DNA from: JBDTNQ01 sp039933635 | Lineage (GTDB): Bacteria; Acidobacteriota; Vicinamibacteria; Vicinamibacterales; SCN-69-37 | Length of the DNA stretch: 55,471 nucleotides | Reading direction: 5' to 3' | Assembly: GCA_039933635.1 (NCBI GenBank) | Contig: JBDTNQ010000014.1 | Location: forward strand, 1-55,471 | In this document: piece after piece, positions 8,900 through 17,603 of the stretch | Layout of the letters: the number at the start of each line of letters is the position of its first letter | Position numbering within the stretch: position 1 is the first letter of the stretch | The notes under the pieces: model-generated | Told to the model about the DNA's origin: nothing | The model's input: only the letters and a program-made list of their open reading frames with translations | The model's database searches: none | Position numbers and translations under genes: made by a program

Positions 8900-9005
8900 G
8901 AACGTGAACTGTAGAGCGTGAAGATTCGAATGTGAAACGTGAGAAACACGGTGTGAGCCGTACCCCTGAGTCGTAAGCCTTGAGTCGCGAGTCCTGAGGA
9001 GTCCT
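8900..9005. repeat. Intergenic tract of reiterated GTGAA and TGAGTC words
   Basis: Between the dehydrogenase and ThuA genes, words such as GTGAA/CGTGAG (8900-8945) and TGAGTCG (8967-8973, 8981-8987, then GAGTCCTGAGGAGTCC) recur in imperfect form. The last unit supplies the GAGGAG ribosome site of the ThuA gene. There is no hairpin strong enough to call a terminator. Confidence 0.4.
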
Positions 9006-10001
9006 ATGAAGATGCGTGTTGCAATCTACTGTCTCATCGCGGCGGCGATGTTCGTGCCGGTCGCCGCACAGCAGCCGACGCCCCCGGGCGTGCCGAACGC
9101 GGCGCCGCCGCCGGCAGCCACCGTCGCGCCCATCCGTGTCTACCTTCGCGGCGGTCTCAAGACCCACGGAGAAGGGCAGCACGACTACCCGCAGTTCGTC
9201 GCCGACTGGAGCAAGATCCTCATGGATCGCGGCGCCATCGTCGACGGCGGCCTGCACTGGCCCACGGCGCAGGAGCTCGCGAACATCGACGTCATCGTCA
9301 GTTACAAGGGCGATTCCGGCTACATGACGGCCAGTGAAAAGTCCGTCCTCGAGGATTACCTCAAGCGCGGCGGCGGGCTCGTGGCGTTCCACGACACGAT
9401 CTGCGCGGAGGATCCCGAGTGGTTCTCGACGATCTACGGCGGCGCCAAGAAGCACGGGCAGACGAACTTCACGCTCGAAGCCAAGGTGCCCTACACGGTG
9501 GTCGACAAGGCGAGTCCGATCATGCAGGGGTTCCCGGATGACCTGACGATTGGTGACGAGTCGTTCTACTTGATGACGTGGTCGAAGGCGCCGCTGCCGG
9601 AGATTCACGTGCTCGCGACCACGAAGATCGACGACACGCCGAGCGCGCGTGCCGGCACCGGTCACGTCGGTGAAGTGGTGCCGCAGATGTGGACGTACGA
9701 ACGGACGAGCCAGCTCGGCGGCCAGCCGTACCGCGCGTTCGTCTGGATGCAGGGTCACACGTACGCCAACTTCACCAACCCGGCGATTCAGAACATGATC
9801 CTCCGCGCCATCGCGTGGACCGGCAAGCGCCCGATCGATCAGTTGCTGACAGTTCGTCCGGCACGGGGTGGCGGCGGTGGCGGACGTCAGGGCGGTCGAG
9901 CCGGCGGCGCAGGCGCCCCCGGTGCTCCGGCTGGTCCTGGTGCTGGCGCGCCCGCGGCTCCGGCTGGCGGCGCGGGCGGACGCGGCGCAGGACGGCAATA
10001 G
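9006..10001 (+). CDS. Secreted ThuA-domain protein (module 1)
   Basis: 331 residues: signal peptide ending AAQQ, then a ThuA/class-I-glutamine-amidotransferase-like domain (about 40-275) with THGEGQHDY, DVIVSYKGDSGYMT, YLKRGGGLVAFHD, and the late VWMQGHTYANF and GHVGEVVPQMWTYERT stretches. The last 50 residues are a Gly/Arg/Ala/Pro-rich tail. ThuA proteins are linked to keto-sugar (trehalose-derived) utilisation, but no reaction can be assigned here. The export signal and the position behind a periplasmic sugar dehydrogenase suggest action on the oxidised sugar. Strong GAGGAG ribosome site. The paralogue is at 24430-25401. Confidence 0.88.
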   Translation: MKMRVAIYCLIAAAMFVPVAAQQPTPPGVPNAAPPPAATVAPIRVYLRGGLKTHGEGQHDYPQFVADWSKILMDRGAIVDGGLHWPTAQELANIDVIVSYKGDSGYMTASEKSVLEDYLKRGGGLVAFHDTICAEDPEWFSTIYGGAKKHGQTNFTLEAKVPYTVVDKASPIMQGFPDDLTIGDESFYLMTWSKAPLPEIHVLATTKIDDTPSARAGTGHVGEVVPQMWTYERTSQLGGQPYRAFVWMQGHTYANFTNPAIQNMILRAIAWTGKRPIDQLLTVRPARGGGGGGRQGGRAGGAGAPGAPAGPGAGAPAAPAGGAGGRGAGRQ

Positions 10002-10027
10002 CCGCGCCGGCCGCGTCCTTTGGGGAC

Positions 10028-11749
10028 CTAGCCGATCGTGTAGCGGCCCTCCTGGACGAGCCTCTGCGCGATGCGGGCGCGGAGGGCAATGAGATCCCGC
10101 GGTGCGCGCGCGGCGAGCGCGCGCACCGCGGCCGTCGCCGTCCGGGCCTCGTTCCCCTCGCAGACCGATGACATCACATCCTCCGCGGCGCTCGCGATGC
10201 GCGCGAGCGCCGCGTGCAGATAGGCCGAGGCCATGTCGCCCGCCGACGAGTGTGGTGCCTGGCGCGCCCGCGCCAGGCACGACGTCATCACGAAGAGCTC
10301 GATCATCCCGTCAGCGATACCCATGGTGACTTCCTGATGCTGGCGGAGGCCGGCGCCGCGCCGGCGCTCGGCCGCCGCCAGCATCAGCTGCGTGATGGTC
10401 CGCGCGCGTTCCACCACCTCGTCGTCGGTCTCGGCCGGCGGCGAGGTGGCGAGCGCGGACAGCGTGTCGAGCCGACGGCGTGCCGCTTCGAGCAGTGGCA
10501 CGCCGTCGGCGGCGGCGCGCTTCAGGACGAGCGACGGGATCACCACGCGGTTGATCTCGTTCGTGCCTTCGAAGATGCGATTGATGCGCGCGTCGCGATA
10601 GGCACGTTCCACGAAGTAGTCAACGTGATAGCCGTATCCGCCGTGGATCTGCACGCCGATGTCGGCGACGTCGTCGAGCATCTCCGACGCGGCGATCTTG
10701 ATGATTGAGCACTCGGCCGCGTGACGTTCGAACGCGGCGAGTTCGGCCGCGCTTCGCGACGCGCCCGGCGTCGCGAGGCGCGTCTGCGTGTCGCGCTCGA
10801 TGAGACCGACGGCGTGCCACGTGGCGGACTCGACGGCATACAGACGGATGGCGGCGTCGGCGAGCATCCGCTCGACGGCGCCGAACGTGGCAATCGACGC
10901 GCCGAAGGCGCGGCGAGTGGTGGCGTACGCAATCGACACGTCCAGGATCTTCTTTGCACCGCCGATCGCGATGGGCCCGACCTTGAGCCGGCCGAAGTTC
11001 AGGACGTTGAACGCGACGAGGTGTCCCTTGCCGACCGCTCCAAGCACGTTCTCGACCGGCACACGCACGCGATCGAAGTACAGGGCCGTCGTCGATGTAC
11101 CGACGATGCCCATCTTGTGTTCCTGGGCGCCGCTCACGACGCCGAACCCGCGTTCGACGAGGAACGCCGTAAGTTTGTTTCCGTCGACCTGCGCGAAGAC
11201 GGTGAACAGATCGGCCTCGCCACCGTTCGTGATCCACATCTTCTGGCCGGTCAACTCGTAGAAGCGGCCATCGGCCGTGAGTTCAGCCCGCATCGTCGCC
11301 GCACGCGCGTCCGACCCGGCCTGGGGCTCGGTGAGGGCGTACGCGCCGAGTAGTTCAACCGTAGCCAACCGCGGAAGATAGCGGCGCTTCTGTTCGTCGG
11401 TCCCGTAGAACACGAGCGGGAGGGTGCCGATGCCGCTGTGTGCGAAGTGCCAGCCGAGGTACGACGCGTCCTCGGACAAGTGCTCGACCGCCACCACGAC
11501 CGACGGCAGGTCAAGATCAAGCCCACCGTAAGCCTCAGGAATCTGCATCGACGTAAGGCCGAGTTCGCCGGCCTTGCGAACGACCGCACGCGCCACGCCT
11601 GGTGCATGCGCGCGGATCGCGTCGAGCTGAGGGGCCACCTCGCGGGTCCAGAACTCGTCGACGGTTCGCCCGATGGCGCGGTGTTCGTCGGTGAGGGTTT
11701 CAGGTGTGTCGATTGGCTGGCTCGGAAACGCGATCGTCCAGTCAGACAT
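10028..11749 (-). CDS. Acyl-CoA dehydrogenase with C-terminal extension
   Basis: 573 residues, longer than medium-chain enzymes and like the VLCAD/ACAD9 type. It shows the FAD signature ALTEPQAGSD (138-147), the flavin stretch KMWITNGGEADLF, and the catalytic-base region RIFEGTNEINR with Glu394. About 170 residues follow as a helical extension. It introduces the alpha-beta double bond in acyl-CoA and gives electrons to ETF. It is the third gene of a minus-strand set after ETF alpha and ETF-quinone oxidoreductase, 82 nt downstream of the latter, so substrate oxidation and electron transfer to quinone are encoded together. Chain-length preference is unknown. Confidence 0.94.
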   Translation of the reverse strand: MSDWTIAFPSQPIDTPETLTDEHRAIGRTVDEFWTREVAPQLDAIRAHAPGVARAVVRKAGELGLTSMQIPEAYGGLDLDLPSVVVAVEHLSEDASYLGWHFAHSGIGTLPLVFYGTDEQKRRYLPRLATVELLGAYALTEPQAGSDARAATMRAELTADGRFYELTGQKMWITNGGEADLFTVFAQVDGNKLTAFLVERGFGVVSGAQEHKMGIVGTSTTALYFDRVRVPVENVLGAVGKGHLVAFNVLNFGRLKVGPIAIGGAKKILDVSIAYATTRRAFGASIATFGAVERMLADAAIRLYAVESATWHAVGLIERDTQTRLATPGASRSAAELAAFERHAAECSIIKIAASEMLDDVADIGVQIHGGYGYHVDYFVERAYRDARINRIFEGTNEINRVVIPSLVLKRAAADGVPLLEAARRRLDTLSALATSPPAETDDEVVERARTITQLMLAAAERRRGAGLRQHQEVTMGIADGMIELFVMTSCLARARQAPHSSAGDMASAYLHAALARIASAAEDVMSSVCEGNEARTATAAVRALAARAPRDLIALRARIAQRLVQEGRYTIG

Positions 11750-11831
11750 GGTGATCCAGCGACGTTAGACGATGCGGCCGGCTCGGCGCAATTGGGCTGG
11801 CAGGTAGAAGCCCCCGCGTCCGGAACCTCCT

Positions 11832-13523
11832 TCACATCCCGTCGTACTGCGGCCCCTCGCCACCTTCGGGCGGAACCCAGTCGATGATCTGATACGGGTC
11901 CATGATGTCGCACGTCTTGCAGTGCACACAGTTCGAGGCGTTGATCTTCAACTTCTTCCCACCGGCCCCGTCATCGATCATCTCGTAGACGGCGGCAGGG
12001 CAGAACCGGGTGCAGGGATTGTTGTACTCGACGCGGCACTTCGTCCGGCAAATATCTGTGTCGTGCACGATCAGATGTGACGGTTCGTCTTCGCGATGTT
12101 TCGTCCCGGAGTAGTGCACGCCCGTCACGCGATCGAACGTCAGCTTGCGATCGAATACTGGAGTGGCCGCGCCGTCCCCATCATCCGACGCCGTCGCCTC
12201 TCCGATCGCATAGCCACGCACCCCTGTCAGGTCGGTCAGTTTCTTGATGCGCTCGTACCCGGCCCTGGCAGGCATGGGGTCCTTGAACCACCAGCCTCCG
12301 GTGATCATCGACAGGCCCGAGAACGCCACCCCGGCGAGCAGTCCGTGTTCGAACGCCTGATGCACGTTGCGGACGGGGTAGAGCTCTCGTTTGACGGGCC
12401 CGCCGGCGATCGCCCGTTCGTAGCCGGCCAGACCCGCGATCGTAAAATCATTCGCGCGCACCGCGTCGAACGCCGCCTCCGCTGCGAGCATTCCGGTCCG
12501 CATCGCGAGGTGGATGCCTTTGAGGCGAATGGAGTTGACGAACCCGCCAGCGTCACCCGCGATCAGCGCGCCATCCATCGTGAGTCTCGGCACCGTGTGC
12601 CAGCCGCCTTCCGGCAGGGCCTTCGCGCCGTATCGCACCAATGTGCCGCCTTCGAGGAGCGACGCGACGAATGGATGCTGTTTGAAGCGCTGAAACACGG
12701 CGTGCGGATCGAACCGCGTGTCCTCGTAGTCGAGGCCCGAAACGAAGCCCAGCGAGATCAGGTTGCCCGGAAGGCCGTAGATGAACGCGCCCCCGAACTG
12801 CCGCATGTTGAGCGGATAGCCCATCGTGTGCGCGACGCGTCCCGCTGCAAACCGTCCCGCGGGGATCTCCCACAATTCCTTGATTCCCAGCGCGTACAGC
12901 TGCGGGAGTCGGCCTGCGTCGAGTGCGAATCGCTGGACGAGCGTCTTGGTCAGATTGCCGCGCACGCCATCACAGAAGATCGTGACCTTTGCGTGCAGGT
13001 CCACGCCTGGCTCGAAGTTGGGCTTGCGGCCACCGTGCTTGTCGAGCCCGCGGTCGCCCGTCCGCACACCGACCACGCGCCCGCCGTCGTAGAGCACTTC
13101 TGACGCCGAGAAGCCTGTGAACAGGTCGATGCCCTCGGCCTCGGCCTGGCTCGCCAACCACTTCACGAACCGATTGAGCGAAATGATCTCGCCGCCGTGA
13201 TTCGTGAGGGGCGGCGGTGTGAACGGAAACCGCATGTGCTTCCGCTCGGTCAGGAAATACACATCGTCATGCTGCACCGGGCAGTCGAGCGGCGCGCCCT
13301 TGGCGGCGTAGTCTGGAATGAGCTCGCGGAGCGCTGACGGATCGAGGATGGCGCCCGATAGCGAGTGCGAGCCGGCTTCGCGGCCCTTCTCGAGGACCGC
13401 GACCGTCAACGGATCGCCGCCGCGAGCCTTCTGCAATTGCGCAAGACGAATCGCGGCAGAGAGACCCGCTGGGCCGCCGCCGACGATCAGAATGTCGAAT
13501 TCGAGGACGTCACGATCGCTCAC
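11832..13523 (-). CDS. Electron transfer flavoprotein-ubiquinone oxidoreductase
   Basis: 563 residues. FAD-binding Rossmann motif VGGGPAGLSAAIRLAQ near residues 15-30, the KHGGRKPNFEPGVDL and KGIHLAMRTGMLAAE regions typical of ETF-QO, and a C-terminal 4Fe-4S domain with CRTKCRVEYNNPCTRFCP and NCVHCKTCDIMDP. The enzyme (EC 1.5.5.1) sits on the inner face of the cytoplasmic membrane, taking electrons from reduced ETF to quinone. GTG start at 13523, only 4 nt after the ETF alpha stop, so the two are surely cotranscribed. Family length is normal. Confidence 0.97.
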   Translation of the reverse strand: MSDRDVLEFDILIVGGGPAGLSAAIRLAQLQKARGGDPLTVAVLEKGREAGSHSLSGAILDPSALRELIPDYAAKGAPLDCPVQHDDVYFLTERKHMRFPFTPPPLTNHGGEIISLNRFVKWLASQAEAEGIDLFTGFSASEVLYDGGRVVGVRTGDRGLDKHGGRKPNFEPGVDLHAKVTIFCDGVRGNLTKTLVQRFALDAGRLPQLYALGIKELWEIPAGRFAAGRVAHTMGYPLNMRQFGGAFIYGLPGNLISLGFVSGLDYEDTRFDPHAVFQRFKQHPFVASLLEGGTLVRYGAKALPEGGWHTVPRLTMDGALIAGDAGGFVNSIRLKGIHLAMRTGMLAAEAAFDAVRANDFTIAGLAGYERAIAGGPVKRELYPVRNVHQAFEHGLLAGVAFSGLSMITGGWWFKDPMPARAGYERIKKLTDLTGVRGYAIGEATASDDGDGAATPVFDRKLTFDRVTGVHYSGTKHREDEPSHLIVHDTDICRTKCRVEYNNPCTRFCPAAVYEMIDDGAGGKKLKINASNCVHCKTCDIMDPYQIIDWVPPEGGEGPQYDGM

Positions 13524-13527
13524 GGCG

Positions 13528-14484
13528 CTATTTCAACGCCGCGATCATCGCGGGTACAACCTCGAACAGATCGCCGACGATGCCGTAGTCGGCGACCTCG
13601 AAGATCGGCGCATCCGCGTCTTTGTTGATCGCGACGATGGTTTTCGCGCCCTTCATCCCGACGATGTGCTGGATCGCGCCCGAGATGCCGAGCGCGAGAT
13701 AGAGTTTCGGCGCGACGGTCTGGCCGGAGCTGCCGATCTGGCGATCCATGGGCAGCCAGCCGGAATCGCAGATGGGCCGCGACGCCGCCAACTCGGCGCC
13801 GAGCGCCGTGGCCAGCTGCTGAGCGATCGCGATGTGTTCCTGGTCCTTGATGCCGCGGCCGACTGACACGATGCGCTCGGCCTGCGTGAGATCGACCGCC
13901 AGTTTGGCCTCGCGGAAGGGCGCTTCCGGCTGCTGATGAATGTCGGACGCCGAGAGGCTCGCTGCAACGGTCTGCACGGGGACGGCCGAGGTCGCGGGCC
14001 GCACCGCCTCCGGGCGGAACGCACCGATCTGAATCGTGATGCAATGCGGCGCCGGTCCCTCGAAGACGACATCCGCATGAACCTTGCCCTGAAACATCGG
14101 ACGCGTCACGAGGACCTGGTCCCCATGGCGTTTGATGGCGGTGCCGTCGGTGACGAGAGCACGGTCAAGCCTCGCCGCCAGACGCGGCGCGAAGTCGCGT
14201 GTCTGATAGGTGTGCGCGAAGACGACGTGGGACGGATTGGTCGTGTTCACGTAGGCTGCCAGCGCTGCGACGTAGCCGTCCGGCGTGTACTGCGCCAGGG
14301 CCTCGTGCTCGAGACTGGTGACACCGGCCACGTCAGCCGTCGCCAGTTCCGCCGCAAGTGACGCCATTCCGTGTCCCACGAGGACGATCGTGACGGGCCC
14401 GCCGATCTGCTGGGCTGCGGCCACGGCTTCGAATGAGGCGCGGTTGAGGCGGCCGTCCTGCTGTTCCGCGACGACGAGAATCAT
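13528..14484 (-). CDS. etfA: Electron transfer flavoprotein, alpha subunit
   Basis: 318 residues. N-terminal ILVVAEQQDGRLNRASFEAV matches the ETF alpha nucleotide-fold domain. The C-terminal FAD domain is clear: SVGRGIKDQEH, GAELAASRPICDSGW, GSSGQTVAPKLYLALGISGA and HIVGMKGAKTIVAINKDADAP. It carries electrons from acyl-CoA dehydrogenases to ETF-QO as a heterodimer with the beta subunit. It is the first gene of etfA-ETF-QO-acyl-CoA dehydrogenase. The normal partner gene etfB is missing here and is found at 31449-32207. ATATTG about 5 nt upstream of the ATG could be a -10 box of a leaderless start, but this is weaker than the other cases. Confidence 0.96.
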   Translation of the reverse strand: MILVVAEQQDGRLNRASFEAVAAAQQIGGPVTIVLVGHGMASLAAELATADVAGVTSLEHEALAQYTPDGYVAALAAYVNTTNPSHVVFAHTYQTRDFAPRLAARLDRALVTDGTAIKRHGDQVLVTRPMFQGKVHADVVFEGPAPHCITIQIGAFRPEAVRPATSAVPVQTVAASLSASDIHQQPEAPFREAKLAVDLTQAERIVSVGRGIKDQEHIAIAQQLATALGAELAASRPICDSGWLPMDRQIGSSGQTVAPKLYLALGISGAIQHIVGMKGAKTIVAINKDADAPIFEVADYGIVGDLFEVVPAMIAALK

Positions 14485-14536
14485 GCGGCAATATCGTGTC
14501 AGCTTTGCTGAAGCAGGGCAAGGCAGGGACGCGGAC

Positions 14537-14575
14537 GAGACCGGGTCTCCTCGATCACCGCGGAGACCCGGTCTC
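14537..14575 (-). terminator. Perfect 14-bp inverted repeat, probable terminator
   Basis: GAGACCGGGTCTCC at 14537-14550 and GGAGACCCGGTCTC at 14562-14575 enclose an 11-nt loop. It lies just past the stop of the 14581-15114 gene and before etfA. No U-run follows on the minus strand, so termination may need Rho or be partial, leaving some read-through to etfA. Confidence 0.55.
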
Positions 14576-14580
14576 TTGAG

Positions 14581-15114
14581 CTACTTTCTGTTCCTCATGT
14601 TGAACCCGGTCATCACGCTCAGCCGCTGTCCGTACTTCGAGGGGACGAGCGCGAAGTTGATGGGGATGTTCATCGCGCCGACGCGGTAGGTGACGCCCAC
14701 CGCGATCACCAGGCCCACACCGGCCGGTGTGATGTTCGGGCCGACGCCAAATTCGGCGCCGCCGCGTGTGCGCATGCCGACGAGCCAACTGAGACTCGGA
14801 ATGGCCACGCCCTGATCGAGGCCGCCGAGCAGCACGACGTACTCGGACACGGCCGTCACGCCGCTGTCCCTGGTAAGGAACTGTCGTTCGAATTGCCAGC
14901 CGAACTGCGTGATGGTCGGCTGCAGGTCGATGGCGCGTTTGTCGTGCAGTTCCTTGATGATGCCTTCACTCAGGAATGTGAGACCGAAGCGGGGGCCCGA
15001 CAGGTCCAGCGTGTGGACGACCGGTGGGGGCGTCAACACGGACTGGGCAAACGAAGGGGCAACGGAAACGAGGCAGACGGCGACGGTAGCGGTCAGTGAA
15101 CGGACAATACGCAT
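14581..15114 (-). CDS. Hypothetical exported protein, possible small beta-barrel
   Basis: 177 residues, not recognised. Signal peptide MRIVRSLTATVAVCLVSVAPSFAQ. The mature part alternates Gly-rich and hydrophobic stretches (VVLLGGLDQGVAIPSLSWLVGMRTR, GAEFGVGPNITPAGVGLVI), which could form amphipathic strands of an outer-membrane or periplasmic barrel. It does not end in the classic terminal Phe. The start at 15114 is chosen over an ATG four codons upstream because the GGAGG ribosome site lies between the two. It has its own strong inverted repeat downstream. Confidence 0.65.
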   Translation of the reverse strand: MRIVRSLTATVAVCLVSVAPSFAQSVLTPPPVVHTLDLSGPRFGLTFLSEGIIKELHDKRAIDLQPTITQFGWQFERQFLTRDSGVTAVSEYVVLLGGLDQGVAIPSLSWLVGMRTRGGAEFGVGPNITPAGVGLVIAVGVTYRVGAMNIPINFALVPSKYGQRLSVMTGFNMRNRK

Positions 15115-15225
15115 GGGATCCTCCATGCGCCTGATGGTGCGCCGCGGGGTCGCGCGGAGTCCTGATCAAAACCCTGATGAATCCTGATTTCGTGGTTGAA
15201 TGACGCTCGTCTGGAGGGAATTGAG

Positions 15226-15915
15226 ATGTCTGCCTGGGTTTTCGAGCCGCATCCGCCGTCTTCGGTCGCCATTCAGGGCCAAAAGGAACGGTTTCCCGTC
15301 AGGCGCGTCCTCTGCGTCGGGCGCAACTACGCGAAGCACGCGATCGAATCCGGTGCGGACCCCACGCGTGAGCCGCCGTTCTTCTTCTTCAAGCCGACCG
15401 ACGCCCTCGTCGACGATGGCGCGCGGGTGCCCTATCCGCCGTTGACGACGAATCTGCACTTTGAAATCGAGCTGGTCGTGGCGATCGGGACCGCGGGCGC
15501 CAACATCACCCCGGCCGATGCGCTGTCGCACGTCTTCGGCTATGCCGTCGGCATCGACCTGACCCGGCGAGATTTACAGGCATCAGCGATCAAGGCTGGG
15601 CACCCGTGGGATTGGGGCAAAGCGTTCGACCAGTCCGCACCGTGCGCCCCGATTCATCCGGTGGCAGAGGTCGGGCACCCTTCGCGCGGGCGGATCTGGC
15701 TGGCCGTCAACGGTGACGTGAAGCAGGACGGGAATCTTGCCGAGTTGATCTGGCCCGTGCCCGATATCATCGCGCAGGCCTCGCAAGCGATGCGCCTCGA
15801 GCAAGGGGACTTGATCTACACGGGCACCCCCGCCGGCGTCGGTCCCGTCGTGCGCGGAGACCGAATCACGGCCGGGATCGACGGCGTGGGGGAACTGGCG
15901 ATTCAGATCGTGTAG
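15226..15915 (+). CDS. Fumarylacetoacetate hydrolase family protein
   Basis: 229 residues, a single FAH domain. N-terminal RVLCVGRNYAKHA, the metal-site stretch LHFEIELVVAIG, YAVGIDLTRRDLQ, WDWGKAFDQSAP and the C-terminal GDLIYTGTPAGVGPV are diagnostic of acylpyruvate hydrolase/FAHD1-type enzymes, which cleave 2,4-diketo acids with Mg2+ or Mn2+. Possible substrates include fumarylpyruvate, or a diketo-deoxy sugar acid of the kind made by non-phosphorylative sugar-acid pathways; the second would suit the dehydratase and SDR at 40-43 kb, but this is inference. ATG 15226 follows GGAGGG. It is convergent with the tannase-like gene, 22 nt away. Confidence 0.92.
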   Translation: MSAWVFEPHPPSSVAIQGQKERFPVRRVLCVGRNYAKHAIESGADPTREPPFFFFKPTDALVDDGARVPYPPLTTNLHFEIELVVAIGTAGANITPADALSHVFGYAVGIDLTRRDLQASAIKAGHPWDWGKAFDQSAPCAPIHPVAEVGHPSRGRIWLAVNGDVKQDGNLAELIWPVPDIIAQASQAMRLEQGDLIYTGTPAGVGPVVRGDRITAGIDGVGELAIQIV

Positions 15916-15937
15916 CGATTCGGAGCCGCCACGGGCG

Positions 15938-17551
15938 TTACGGCGCTGTGCACACGAAGCTCGATGCGGCGTTGACGTCACCGCTGCCGGTGTACTTCGG
16001 GTACGCGGGATGTTCGCACAACGGTCGTTGGCGCCCCGCGGTGGCCTGATTGGTGTCCGTCACCACCTGAGGCCCCGGCGTGAGGCCCCGGTCGACCCAC
16101 GCGTCCAACGCCCCGAGCGAGTCCCAACCAACCACGAAGTTGCCGTTGCCGTGACCGAACCCGGGGGCCACGTAGAGGCGCACGAAGCTGCTGAGCTGCG
16201 CACCATACCGCGCCTTGAGCTTGTCGTGGTACGCGATCGTGTTCCCCGCCGGCACGGCCATGTCGACCGTGCCGTGGAGGAGCAGCAGCTTGCCGCCGCG
16301 CTGGCGGAACGACGAGACGTCGGTATCGCTCGCATCGAGCTGGCGTGACAAGGCCTGCAGCGCTGGCCCGTGATCGGCGGGCTTGAACGTCAGGCTGTCA
16401 GCTGCGGGATCCTTCAAGAGGAGATACCGGGTCGTCTGATCGCCCATCGCGTAGGCAAAGGCGGCGCCGCCCATGCGGCCCGGCGCGGGTTTGTTCGCCG
16501 AATCACCGAACGATCGCGCCATCGTGCCGCCTTCGAGCACCGGCCAGGGCGCGAAGGTGTCGATCCCGCCCGCGAGGGTCACCTGCAATGGGATCGGGCT
16601 GGCGAACGTCTTGAACGTGGCGACCTGCTGGTCGGACAGACAGCCGGCGGCGTCCACGCCGTTCGTGCAGCGCAGCGTGCTCACGTCGAAGACGCGGCGG
16701 CAGGCCACCACGTTGGCGATGATTCCATCGCCGAGTCCGTCGAGCGCGTCGCACGCCGCATGGACCTTGTCCGACACCATCGCGACCTTGTCCGCGGGCA
16801 CCCACCCACCAGGCCTGTTGTAGAGCACCTGCCCGAGCAGCACGCCATCGAGGTGCAGAGCGGTGAGGTCGTAGACGGGGTGAAAGGCCACGGCGCCGTC
16901 GTAGTCCTTTGGATATCGCTGCACGACGGTCAGGGCCTCGTGTCCACCCTGTGATGCGCCGATGAAATACATCCGGCGCGGCGGACGGCCGTACGCGCGT
17001 CTCATCAACTCGACGGCCACGTCATGCGTCTTCTTCAACTGATCGCCGGCGAAGTTCGCCAGGGCTTCCGCGTTCAGCGCGAAGGCAGCCTGGTCCTGTC
17101 CGGGCGTCGCGACGTGGCCGCTGTCGCTGGCCAACGTCGCATAGCCCTGTTGCAGCACTGACGGTGCGGCTGGATCGGGGAAGTTCGTCCGGATGCCGGC
17201 GGGCACGGTGCCGTTGAAGCCTCCACCGCCGAGATGGACGGCCTTCTCGTTCCACGCCAGCGGCAGATTGATTCGGACGTTGATGCCGGGAGCCTTCGGA
17301 TCGATCGGGTGGATGGCGCCGAGCACCTTGCAGAATCGCCCGCTCGCGTCATCGACGATCTCGGCAGACGTCACGATGGCGCCGGTCGTGGGCAGTCCGA
17401 TCGCAGCAGGTGGAACCGCCGCGCCGACGAGGGTGGCGCACGACGCGTCCGTCAAGGCGACCCTCACTGCCGTCGTCTGTGTGATCGGCGCCGCCCTGGA
17501 TGTCCAGACCCAGGTCGCGGCCATCACCATTGCCAGTGTCCCAGCCCTCAC
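15938..17551 (-). CDS. Tannase/feruloyl esterase family hydrolase, lacking the usual active-site cysteines
   Basis: 537 residues with a signal peptide. The fold is clear: HLGGGGFNG (oxyanion region), nucleophile elbow IGASQGGHEAL with Ser200, a calcium-loop-like CDALDGLGDGII (268-278), the acid in HGTVDMAVPAG (Asp430) and the base in APGFGHGNG (His467). Family members cleave galloyl or feruloyl esters outside the cytoplasm. In most of them a Cys precedes the Ser and another follows the His, forming a disulfide; here these are Ala199 and Gly468. GTG start after GGAGGAAGAC. It is divergent from the GntR regulator with a 52-bp gap, so control by that regulator is likely. Confidence 0.9.
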   Translation of the reverse strand: MRAGTLAMVMAATWVWTSRAAPITQTTAVRVALTDASCATLVGAAVPPAAIGLPTTGAIVTSAEIVDDASGRFCKVLGAIHPIDPKAPGINVRINLPLAWNEKAVHLGGGGFNGTVPAGIRTNFPDPAAPSVLQQGYATLASDSGHVATPGQDQAAFALNAEALANFAGDQLKKTHDVAVELMRRAYGRPPRRMYFIGASQGGHEALTVVQRYPKDYDGAVAFHPVYDLTALHLDGVLLGQVLYNRPGGWVPADKVAMVSDKVHAACDALDGLGDGIIANVVACRRVFDVSTLRCTNGVDAAGCLSDQQVATFKTFASPIPLQVTLAGGIDTFAPWPVLEGGTMARSFGDSANKPAPGRMGGAAFAYAMGDQTTRYLLLKDPAADSLTFKPADHGPALQALSRQLDASDTDVSSFRQRGGKLLLLHGTVDMAVPAGNTIAYHDKLKARYGAQLSSFVRLYVAPGFGHGNGNFVVGWDSLGALDAWVDRGLTPGPQVVTDTNQATAGRQRPLCEHPAYPKYTGSGDVNAASSFVCTAP

Positions 17552-17592
17552 GTCTTCCTCCAGTGCCGGCCCAGCGGTCTGCCAGCGGTGGC

Positions 17593-17598
17593 TATACT
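17593..17598 (+). promoter_or_regulatory. -10 box of GntR regulator (leaderless), in shared divergent promoter
   Basis: TATACT ends 5 nt before the ATG at 17604, without a ribosome site between. On the opposite strand the overlapping TAGTAT could serve the divergent esterase gene, so the two promoters would share the same few bases in a 52-bp gap. Confidence 0.5.
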
Positions 17599-17603
17599 AC
17601 GGC

